A stretch of DNA of 64,000 nucleotides from assembly GCF_035920345.1 (NCBI RefSeq), contig NZ_CP109149.1, positions 4,278,001 through 4,342,000 of the forward strand, read 5' to 3'. This document shows, in pieces, positions 8,670 to 16,039 of the stretch; positions within the stretch are counted from its first letter, which is position 1, and each line of letters starts with the position of its first letter. Below the pieces are notes generated by a model. The model did no database searches. It was not told where the DNA came from and saw only the letters and a program-made list of their open reading frames with translations. The position numbers were made by a program, and so were the translations under genes. The stretch is from Nocardia vinacea (GTDB lineage: Bacteria; Actinomycetota; Actinomycetes; Mycobacteriales; Mycobacteriaceae).

Positions 8670-9083
8670 AGGTACGTATCGTCGGCGCCGGTGCGTCGGT
8701 ACCTCCGGTTGTGATGAGCAACGAGCGGTTGCAGAACATTCCCGGGACCCCGCAAGCAGCCATGGAAACCAACAAATTTCGCAAAGACGACCGGGATTCG
8801 TGAGCGCCGCTTCAGCTCCGACCTCGACGAGCGAACCGGTCGGGCCATACTTCCCGACGGGTATGGCGAACCGCCCGGCCCCGCCGGACTGCTGACCGAG
8901 AATGCGCTCCTGGAAGCACTCAGTGGTGTCCGCAAACGCGTCGCGGTGGTCATGTCCAACGTGATGTCGCCGTTGTTCGATCGCGAAATATATTCCGGCG
9001 GCGTCGAATACGGTGCCTCGGCACCGCATGACATTCGATCTCGCGAAACCGGTAGCGCCAACACTGTGGCGGTAATGTGCTGA
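8666..9083 (+). pseudogene. Frameshifted relic resembling 3-oxoacyl-ACP synthase III
   Basis: The first frame reads MKVRIVGAGASVPPVVMSNE, the typical N-terminus of KAS III, and stops at 8803. A second frame picks up FAKTTGIRERRF, the family's TGIRER motif, and stays open to 9083. A single-base change near 8770-8785 would join them. The remainder is far too short for the family (about 330 residues) and I see no catalytic Cys or His. Its end overlaps the AraC start (TGATG). Confidence 0.5.
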
Positions 9084-9817
9084 TGATGTGGTTGGGCGAG
9101 ATGACCATGAGCCGCAGCGGGCTTGTTTTCCACGGCGCTGTCGGCACCACCGAACTGCATATGTACCACTGGGTCAAGCTGCTGACCGCCGACAAGGGCG
9201 ATCTGGTTCTCGCCAACGCCGCCGGAAATATGGTGTCCTGCCGCGCCGCCGTCATTCCCCCCGGCGTTCCGCACGTGCAAGTTCGCGGCACCCCCACCGG
9301 CAAGGCGATCATATTGCCCCCAGAATCCGCTGCGGGCAGCGAATTGGCACGGATGGCTTCACCTCCGGATTCGCCTGAAGCATGGGCTAGAGCAGGCGCG
9401 GCGGTCGTCGAGCAAATCGACAATGTCGAGCACTGGAGCAAGCAGTTGCTGCTGTCGCCAGCACAGTCGGCCGCGTTGCTACGCCACCCCGCAGTCAACA
9501 AGGCATTGCGATTGCTACCCAGCCGCATCCAGGAGGGCACAGTCCGGCTGCGCGATATCAGCAAGGAGGTCGGACTCTCCGAAAGCAGGTTCGCCCATCT
9601 GTTTTCGGCACAAGTCGGCATGGCGTTCCGTCCCTATGTTCGGTGTCTGCGCGTGACGCGCGCGGTAGAACTGGTGGTACAGGGACACTCGCTCACCGAC
9701 GCCGCGCATGAAGCGAAGTTCGCGGACAGCTCCCATTTGAACCGTGCCTGCCATCTGTCACTCGGTATCGCACCAACCGTGCTCACCTCCCGATTCCACA
9801 TCACCCTCGAGGCGTAG
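9083..9817 (+). CDS. AraC-family transcriptional regulator
   Basis: About 244 residues; ATG at 9083 or 9086, overlapping the preceding stop. The C-terminal 90 residues hold the two helix-turn-helix units of the AraC/XylS family: LRDISKEVGLSESRFAHLF then SLTDAAHEAKFADSSHLNRA. The N-terminal half looks like a small cupin-type sensor (HMYHWVKLL, VIPPGVPHVQV). It is a DNA-binding activator or repressor with unknown ligand. Coupling to the lectin and KAS-like genes suggests it once regulated them. Confidence 0.88.
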   Translation: MMWLGEMTMSRSGLVFHGAVGTTELHMYHWVKLLTADKGDLVLANAAGNMVSCRAAVIPPGVPHVQVRGTPTGKAIILPPESAAGSELARMASPPDSPEAWARAGAAVVEQIDNVEHWSKQLLLSPAQSAALLRHPAVNKALRLLPSRIQEGTVRLRDISKEVGLSESRFAHLFSAQVGMAFRPYVRCLRVTRAVELVVQGHSLTDAAHEAKFADSSHLNRACHLSLGIAPTVLTSRFHITLEA

Positions 9818-9851
9818 CAGGTTTGTTCAAGGCGGCATGGAAAGTCGCGGC

Positions 9852-9865
9852 TAGCTTACGTCGGT
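9852..9865 (+). promoter_or_regulatory. -10 box for leaderless mRNA of regulator 1
   Basis: TAGCTT at 9852-9857, then exactly 8 nt, then the ATG at 9866. Regulators 2 and 3 have TATCTT at the same distance. That spacing puts transcription start on or next to the ATG. No Shine-Dalgarno sequence precedes any of the three. Confidence 0.5.
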
Positions 9866-12451
9866 ATGTGCTCGGTACCGATTCGCCGCAATCCCCAGGG
9901 CGCTGCCGTCATCGGCCTGGGGACGGTTCATCGTGGCGGTGGTCTCTCGGCCGCTGTTCCTGGATTCGTGGGCAGACACGGGGAATTGCAGCGGGTCGAA
10001 ACGTTGCTGTCGTCCGGTGCGGCACGGCTGATCACCTTCGTCGGGCCGGGTGGTATCGGCAAGACGACGCTGGCAGCTGAGGCGCTGCGCCGGTTTCGAA
10101 ATGTCTCGAATCGCAGGGTCTGTTGGGCTCGGCTGGCTCGGTTGGCGCCCGATGCGGATGCCGACTCGGTGGCCGAAGAAGTGATGCGTTCGGTCGCGGA
10201 GGGCGATGTCACCGGGCAGTCGGCATGGCAGGGCATGGTGGACGCACTGACCGATCGGGATGTGCCGGATGCACGCCCGACCGTGCTGGTGCTGGACAAC
10301 TGCGAGCATGTGCTGACCGGGGTGGCTCACCTGGTCGCGGTGCTACTCGGTGTTGTTCCTGGGCTGACGATCACCGCGACGAGCCGGGAACCGATCGGCT
10401 GGATCGATGAACACATCGTGGCCGTGCCACCACTGCCCGCAGGCCAGGCGGTGGAATTATTTCGCCAGCGTGCGGAACTTGTCGGCCTTGCCGAAGATCA
10501 TGGACAACCCGCGATCGCCGAACAGATCTGTCGGCACGTGGATAACAATCCTCTGTTTATTCGGCTGGCGGCCGCGCGATTGCGGCATCTACCACCCGCG
10601 GTCGTATTGCGTGAGCTCACCGGCGATGTCGATGACAGTCGCCTGCAGTGGTCGCATGGCACCAGAGCCGGAGTAGAGGACCGCCATCGCAGCGTGCACG
10701 ATGCGATCGGCTGGTCGTACCGTCTGTGTACCGAGCAAGAACAGCTACTGCTGGATCGAATGTCGGTGTTCGCGACCGGCTCCGACATCGCTGATAGCGA
10801 AATACCAAGTGGTGGAGCCGAAGCCGAAGCCATCCGCGCGGTGTGTGCCGATTCGGCGCTGCCCACGGAAGATATCGAGAGACTCTTCGAACGGCTCGTC
10901 GAACGATCGCTGGTGTCCAGCCACATTTCACCGACCACCGTCCGATATTTTCTGCTCGAGAGCGTACGGGTGTTCGCCAGGGACCGTTTGCGCCGCCGCG
11001 ACGACGATCTGGACGAAACGCGACTGCTGGCTCGGCACCGGCGCTACTACCGTGACAAAGTCGTTGCGGGGCAGAAAATTTGGTTCGGCCCGGCGGAGCA
11101 GGACTGGTTCTACTGGATGAGCTCCGTCTGGGAGAACATTCTGATCGGCATCGAAACCAGTTTCGATGAGCCTGCTGAGGCCATTGTCGGCCTGGAGACT
11201 GTCGCGGTCCTCATGGCGCTGCTCGTTCCCTATTTCGGAGTCGCCAATCGCACAGCCACCTCACTAGCCGAACACGCCCTGCACGCCATCCGTCACATCG
11301 ACCCGGCATCGACTCGGCTTCGGGTCGACGCAACCGCGCTGATGGCGTGGAATGCGATATGGCAGGGCGAGACAGCCGACGCCGCGCAACTCCTGGACGA
11401 ATGCGCGCACATGTGCGTATCCGACCCAGTTTTGCGCAAGACGTGGCGTGAGACGCCGACTGCCGACATCGGTCTGCCCGCACAGGTGGAGTTCTCCTGG
11501 GGAATCGAGTTGATGTGTGAGCGGCATCCGGCAGCCGCGGATGTGTTGTCCCGTGCACGAACGAAATTCACCGCAGCCGGTGACCGGGCGGGCGAGCAAC
11601 GCAGCGAGTTGTTCGAAGGGCTGGCATGCACAATTGGCGGGGATCCGCAGCGAGCACTCAGCACGGTCCGGCGACATCTCGATCGTGCCATCGCATCGCA
11701 AGCCTGCTGGACGCTGTCTTGGGCGGAGTCGGTTTGGCTGTACACGGTATCGGTACACGGCGAGATCGATCAGGCGATACGGGCCGGCCGCACCGCCCTG
11801 GAGCAGTTTCTTACCAAGGGAGATACCTTCTCGGCGCTGTGGTTCATCCCTTTCAAATTGATGGCACTCGGTCACATCGCCGCGCGTCAGCTCGCATCCG
11901 GCGCCATCGACCCCGTTCGACTGAACGCCGCGGCCGCCGAGATCGCCTATATGCGCGGTATGACCGCGATGCTGCACCGCACACAGGGCATCACACCGAC
12001 GAAGTTGACGTGGCTCGGGCAAGAGGTCCAGCTGGCCGTCGACGTCGCGACCGCAGTACTCGGCACAGACGCGTACGCGGCCGCGGTCCAGCGCGCGGAA
12101 GCGGTGCGGCCGGAGTTCGCAGAATTGCGGAAGTTCCTGCTGGGTTCCGTCGCTATCGACCGGTTACCGGCCGCCGTGCAGCACGTCGCTACCATTCCCT
12201 CGCGGTGGCAAGAACTATCGCCCGCGGAACAAGAGGTCGCGGTGCTCGCGTCCGCGGGCTGGGCCAATAGCGCGATCGCGGCGCGCAGAGGTAGCTCGAT
12301 CAGAACCGTCGACGCTCAGGTCGCGAGCATTCTCCGGAAATTGCTGATCGTGAATCGTTTGGACATCATCGAACATGTTCCTGGTGAGCTGGAGGACCGG
12401 ATCGCGGTCGAATCCCGGCAACGCCCTCCTCGTTCCCGTGCCGTTCGGTGA
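9866..12451 (+). CDS. STAND ATPase / LuxR-type regulator 1
   Basis: 861 residues. An NB-ARC/AAA-type ATPase begins at FVGRHGEL (about 34). Walker A is GPGGIGKTT (about 60-68), Walker B VLVLDNCEH (about 140) and the sensor TATSREP. A long helical, TPR-like middle follows, and a C-terminal LuxR helix-turn-helix (LSPAEQEVAVLASAGWANSA, then RTVDAQVASILRKL) covers about residues 785-850. Such proteins are nucleotide-switched transcription factors. It is paralogous end to end with 12532-15105 and 16040-18613 but is the most divergent of the three. Ligand and targets are unknown. Confidence 0.9.
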   Translation: MCSVPIRRNPQGAAVIGLGTVHRGGGLSAAVPGFVGRHGELQRVETLLSSGAARLITFVGPGGIGKTTLAAEALRRFRNVSNRRVCWARLARLAPDADADSVAEEVMRSVAEGDVTGQSAWQGMVDALTDRDVPDARPTVLVLDNCEHVLTGVAHLVAVLLGVVPGLTITATSREPIGWIDEHIVAVPPLPAGQAVELFRQRAELVGLAEDHGQPAIAEQICRHVDNNPLFIRLAAARLRHLPPAVVLRELTGDVDDSRLQWSHGTRAGVEDRHRSVHDAIGWSYRLCTEQEQLLLDRMSVFATGSDIADSEIPSGGAEAEAIRAVCADSALPTEDIERLFERLVERSLVSSHISPTTVRYFLLESVRVFARDRLRRRDDDLDETRLLARHRRYYRDKVVAGQKIWFGPAEQDWFYWMSSVWENILIGIETSFDEPAEAIVGLETVAVLMALLVPYFGVANRTATSLAEHALHAIRHIDPASTRLRVDATALMAWNAIWQGETADAAQLLDECAHMCVSDPVLRKTWRETPTADIGLPAQVEFSWGIELMCERHPAAADVLSRARTKFTAAGDRAGEQRSELFEGLACTIGGDPQRALSTVRRHLDRAIASQACWTLSWAESVWLYTVSVHGEIDQAIRAGRTALEQFLTKGDTFSALWFIPFKLMALGHIAARQLASGAIDPVRLNAAAAEIAYMRGMTAMLHRTQGITPTKLTWLGQEVQLAVDVATAVLGTDAYAAAVQRAEAVRPEFAELRKFLLGSVAIDRLPAAVQHVATIPSRWQELSPAEQEVAVLASAGWANSAIAARRGSSIRTVDAQVASILRKLLIVNRLDIIEHVPGELEDRIAVESRQRPPRSRAVR

Positions 12452-12531
12452 GTCCGGGTCGAACCGGGGCACAGGATGGTCGAGCCCGCACAGGTGGTCA
12501 ACGGTGCGGTTCGGCATGCCGAGCCGAAGTG

Positions 12532-15105
12532 TCATCGGCGACGAGAACGCCTGGGGCGCTTTCGAGATTCGGATGCGATTCGGTCCCCGAGCTCCTCGGG
12601 AATATGTCCGATGATTTCCGAACGGCTGGTGACCATCAGTTTCCGGAGAACGGTCGCGATCTGGGCGTCGACGGTGCGCATGGAGCTACCTCTGCGCGCG
12701 GCGATCGCGCTGTTGGCCCAGCCCGCGGACGCGAGCAGCGCGACCTCTCGTTCCGCGGCGGAGAGCTCGCGCCACCTCGAATCCGTTGTACCGGCGCGCG
12801 GCAACTGGTCCGTAGCGTATGCACGCATGAACGTCTGGAGCTCTTCGTATTCCGGCCGCAGCCGTTGCGCTCGCTGTACGACGGCCGTGAATGCGTCTTC
12901 CCCGAGAACTTTCGTGGCAGCGCCGACAGCCAGATCGATCTCCTGGGCCATCCAGGTCAGCTTTTCGTTTGCGATGCCCAGAGCGCGGTATACCGCCCCG
13001 CTCATGCCCAGCAGGTAGGCGACCTCAACGGCGCCCGCTTTCAGTTCGGCAGGGTCGCCGTCGGCGGATTCGATCTGTCGAGCGACGGTATGGGCAACTG
13101 CCATCATCTTGATGGGGACATACCAATGGACCAAGAAAGTGTCACCCTCGGTAAGAAACTGGTCCAGTGCCGTTCGTCCTGCCTGCGCCGCTTCATCGAT
13201 CTCGCCGTGAACGGACAGAGCGTACAGCCATATCAGCTTCGCCCAAGACAGAGTCCAGCCCGCCTCCGAATCGATGGCACGATCGAGATGCCTCCGCGCG
13301 GCGTTCATGGCCTGCCTCGAGTCGCCGACGATCGCGCAGGCCAGTCCCTCGAACAGTTCGCTGCGTTGTTCGCCTGCCCGGTCACCTGCCTCGGCGAATT
13401 TCCTGCGCGCACGCGACACCACGGCGGCGGCAGCAGGATGTGATCCGAACATCAACTCGATACCCCAGGTGAATTCCATACAGGCGGGCAGACCGATGTC
13501 GGCCGTCGGCGCATCGCGCCATGTTTCACCAGGTACGGCGTCGGGTAGGCACAGTGGGGCGCACTCGTCCAGTAACCGCGCAGCGTAGGTTGCCTCGCCC
13601 TGCCATATCGCACTCCATGCCAGCAGGGCAGTCGCGTTGATCCGCAGCCTGGTTGATGTCGGGTCGACATGGCGGATGGCATGCAGCGCCCGTTCGGTCA
13701 GGTAGGTCGCCGTGCGATTGGCAAAACCGAAAAATGGCACCAGCAGCGCCATCAGGACGGCGACGGTCTCGATGCCGACGGCGACTTCGGTGGGCTCGTC
13801 GAAACTGGTTTCGATGCCGATCAGAATGTTGTCCCATGCGGAAACGACCCAGAAGAACCAGGTCCTTTCCGCTGGGCCGAGCCAAATTTCCTGCCCCGCA
13901 ACGACTTTGTCCCGGTAATAGCGCCGATGACGAGCTAGCAGCTGGGTTTCGGTCAAGTCGTCGCGTCGGCGTCGTAACCGGTCCCTGGCGAAAACCCGGA
14001 CACTCTCGAGTAAGAAATATCGGACCGTAGTCGGCGAGATGTGTGCCGACACGAGAGAACGCTCGGCGAGTCGTTCCAAGAGCCGCTCGATATCCGCCGA
14101 AGCGAGTGCCCCGTCGGCACACACCTCCCGGATTGCCTCGACTTCAGCTCCACCACTTGGTATTTCGGCATCATGGGAGTTGGAGCCGGTTGCGAACACC
14201 GACATCCGATCCAGCAGAAGCTGCTCTGGTTCGGTGCACAAACCGTACGACCAGGCGATCACATCGCGAACACCGTGATGGCGTTCCTCAGCACCTACTC
14301 GGGCGCCATGTGACCAGCGCAGTCGGCTGTCGTCGATATCGCCGGTGAGCTCGCGCAGCACTCCCGCCGGTGGCTGATGGAGCAACCGTGCCGCTGCCAG
14401 CCGGATGAACAGGGGGTTGTTGTCCACGTGCCCACAGATCTGTTCAGCTATGGCGAGTTGTCCAGGATCGTCGGCAATCGCCTGTCCGGTGAGTTCCGCA
14501 CGCCGCCGGAACAATTCGACCGCCTCGGCCGCGGGCAGTGGTGGCACGGCCACGATGTGCTCATCGATCCAACCGACCGGTTCCCGGCTCGTCGCGACGA
14601 TCGTCAGTCCGGCAACGACATCCAGCAGCACCGCGACCAGCGGCGCGACCCCGGTCAGCACATGTTCGCAATTGTCCAATACCAGGACGGTCCGGTGTTG
14701 TTGCCCACGATCGGCTCCGATGAGTACTTCCACCAAGCCCGTCCACGCGGACTGCCCGCTGGCATCGTCCTTCGCGACCGACTGCATCACCTCTTCCGCC
14801 ACGGTATCGGCGTCCGTGCCGGGCGCCAACCGAGCGAGCCGTGTCCAGAAGACCTTGCGGTTCAGAGTGTTTCGGTATCGATGCAGCGCCTCGGCCGCCA
14901 GCGTTGTCTTACCGATACCACCGGGTCCGACCAACGTGATAAGTCGTGCGTCGTCGGACGAGATCAACGTTTCGATGCGCTGTAATTCGATCTCTCGACC
15001 GACAAATCCATGGACTTCGACCGGAAAAGCACCGCGACGCTGAGTCCAGCCGGGGCTTGTCATAGGCGCGGGCACAAGTTCGCCGCGACCCGATACCGAG
15101 AACAT
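12532..15105 (-). CDS. STAND ATPase / LuxR-type regulator 2
   Basis: 857 residues from the ATG at 15105, chosen because MFSVSGRGE matches the starts of the two paralogues and the -10 box lies 8 nt upstream. It has FVGREIEL, Walker A GPGGIGKTT, Walker B VLVLDNCEH and a C-terminal LuxR helix-turn-helix (LSAAEREVALLASAGWANSA). It is closest to regulator 3: most blocks of the helical middle are nearly the same, for instance TATYLTERAL and LLDECA-LCLPDAVPG. It converges on regulator 1, leaving 80 bp between the stops. The duplication appears recent. Confidence 0.9.
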   Translation of the reverse strand: MFSVSGRGELVPAPMTSPGWTQRRGAFPVEVHGFVGREIELQRIETLISSDDARLITLVGPGGIGKTTLAAEALHRYRNTLNRKVFWTRLARLAPGTDADTVAEEVMQSVAKDDASGQSAWTGLVEVLIGADRGQQHRTVLVLDNCEHVLTGVAPLVAVLLDVVAGLTIVATSREPVGWIDEHIVAVPPLPAAEAVELFRRRAELTGQAIADDPGQLAIAEQICGHVDNNPLFIRLAAARLLHQPPAGVLRELTGDIDDSRLRWSHGARVGAEERHHGVRDVIAWSYGLCTEPEQLLLDRMSVFATGSNSHDAEIPSGGAEVEAIREVCADGALASADIERLLERLAERSLVSAHISPTTVRYFLLESVRVFARDRLRRRRDDLTETQLLARHRRYYRDKVVAGQEIWLGPAERTWFFWVVSAWDNILIGIETSFDEPTEVAVGIETVAVLMALLVPFFGFANRTATYLTERALHAIRHVDPTSTRLRINATALLAWSAIWQGEATYAARLLDECAPLCLPDAVPGETWRDAPTADIGLPACMEFTWGIELMFGSHPAAAAVVSRARRKFAEAGDRAGEQRSELFEGLACAIVGDSRQAMNAARRHLDRAIDSEAGWTLSWAKLIWLYALSVHGEIDEAAQAGRTALDQFLTEGDTFLVHWYVPIKMMAVAHTVARQIESADGDPAELKAGAVEVAYLLGMSGAVYRALGIANEKLTWMAQEIDLAVGAATKVLGEDAFTAVVQRAQRLRPEYEELQTFMRAYATDQLPRAGTTDSRWRELSAAEREVALLASAGWANSAIAARRGSSMRTVDAQIATVLRKLMVTSRSEIIGHIPEELGDRIASESRKRPRRSRRR

Positions 15106-15119
15106 GTCGTCACAAGATA
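15106..15119 (-). promoter_or_regulatory. -10 box for leaderless mRNA of regulator 2
   Basis: TATCTT at 15119-15114 on the minus strand, 8 nt before the ATG at 15105. The flank GTCGGCTATCTT is the same as upstream of regulator 3. Confidence 0.5.
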
Positions 15120-15221
15120 GCCGACCGGCGCACAACCCGCTGAGCAATCACGGAGCCGACTCGGCTTATCTATTGCATATTTGCGGCTCGGCTTCATTCG
15201 TTTGGCGCAGCGGCTGATCAG

Positions 15222-15298
15222 GCGGCGCTGCGGGTACCCAAGTATGTTTCGGCACGAACATACGGATGCGCAATGCGGCGGTCCCCGTCACAATCCCG
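15222..15298 (+). promoter_or_regulatory. Conserved promoter-like element, copy C
   Basis: GGGTACCCAAGTATGTTTCGG, then ATACGGATGCGC, then ACAATCCCGTC 18 bp later. The left palindrome is imperfect but the rest matches copies A, B and E. What follows on the plus strand is relic DNA. At about 15393 comes CGGATAGGTAATTGCGATG, resembling the leader of the genes at 19109 and 28112. Confidence 0.55.
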
Positions 15299-15310
15299 TC
15301 GCGTGCAGCA

Positions 15311-15392
15311 CAACGGGTGATCGACAATCTCCGTGGGCGTAGACCGCACCGCGCAAGCGCAGTCGATTCGGCTCATCGACGGGCAGCTGCAT
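15311..15392 (-). pseudogene. Relic of the 3' end of an EspK-like gene
   Basis: The minus strand encodes VDEPNRLRLRGAVYAHGD, matching VDKPNRQRLRDATYAHGQ near the C-terminus of the protein at 20161-22650. The DNA match covers about 80 bp and has no surrounding gene. With copy C and the relics to its right it shows that a paralogous Esp/T4SS-type locus decayed here. Confidence 0.55.
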
Positions 15393-15469
15393 AATCGGAT
15401 AGGTAATTGCGATGGCGAGCAGTAATGCTGTGGATACAGGGTCGCTCGACTGCCGAGTGAAAGCCACGA

Positions 15470-15580
15470 ACAAAGACAGCAGGCCCCATTTCCGACGAAA
15501 CGACCGGTGGCGACGGCAACGTGCTCCGCGGGAGATTCGGCCGTATCCCAGAAGAAGATGTCACCGCGTGTCAATCCGGC
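15470..15580 (-). pseudogene. Relic of an NlpC/P60-like domain
   Basis: The minus frame reads LTRGDIFFWDTAESPAEHVA then VATGRFVGNG, the central GDL-F...H-GIY-GNG pattern of NlpC/P60 or CHAP hydrolases. It resembles SAGDLVFWDYR in the protein at 32517-33446. The catalytic Cys part is missing. The same frame is interrupted by a TAA at 15581-15583. Confidence 0.4.
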
Positions 15581-15754
15581 TTAGCGATCCATATCGGCCA
15601 TCACGTGGGCCGTATCGCGCGAAGCCGCGGCAGTGGCCCGGATCGGGCGTTCGCGGCTTGTGGCCAAGTCCTCGCAGACGCGAACCAGGCGGGCAGCCGT
15701 TATCCGGTAGGAGGTGGCTACCCCGCTGTACACAACGCACCCGTAGCTCCACAT
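15581..15754 (-). CDS. Short ORF of unknown origin upstream of the NlpC-like relic
   Basis: 57 residues from the ATG at 15754, with a protein-like helical tail (YRITAARLVRVCEDLATS). It has no ribosome site and no recognised family. It lies in frame with the NlpC/P60-like relic across a stop codon, so it may be the broken front of the same gene. Confidence 0.25.
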   Translation of the reverse strand: MWSYGCVVYSGVATSYRITAARLVRVCEDLATSRERPIRATAAASRDTAHVMADMDR

Positions 15755-15861
15755 TGTCGTCGCGCGACGTCCGCACCCATGGCTTCACATTTCCATTGCA
15801 TTTGTCCATCTGTTGCCCGTGCCACAGTGAGATTTTTGCGAGGCCACTGCGGCAGTGCATC

Positions 15862-15925
15862 GGCATATTTCGCACGAAACCTACCTAGGTAGATTCGCCA
15901 CGATCTGCTACGTCATTACAGCAAC
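15862..15925 (+). promoter_or_regulatory. Conserved promoter-like element, copy D (partial)
   Basis: TTTCGCACGAAAC followed by the perfect palindrome CTACCTAGGTAG and a -10-like TAGATT. The downstream ATACGGATG and ACAATC blocks are not clear in this copy. It lies about 115-175 nt before regulator 3, which also has its own -10 box. Confidence 0.4.
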
Positions 15926-16025
15926 GACCGGACACCGCACCGGCGTGCAATTCAAGTCCCCGCACGATCGACGCCAGGCGTCGGGAATGTCCCGCAAGAG
16001 TGCGGCAGAAAATGTGGACGTCGGC

Positions 16026-16039
16026 TATCTTATGGCCGT
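16026..16039 (+). promoter_or_regulatory. -10 box for leaderless mRNA of regulator 3
   Basis: TATCTT at 16026-16031, then 8 nt, then the ATG at 16040. The flank GTCGGCTATCTT is shared with regulator 2. Confidence 0.5.
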
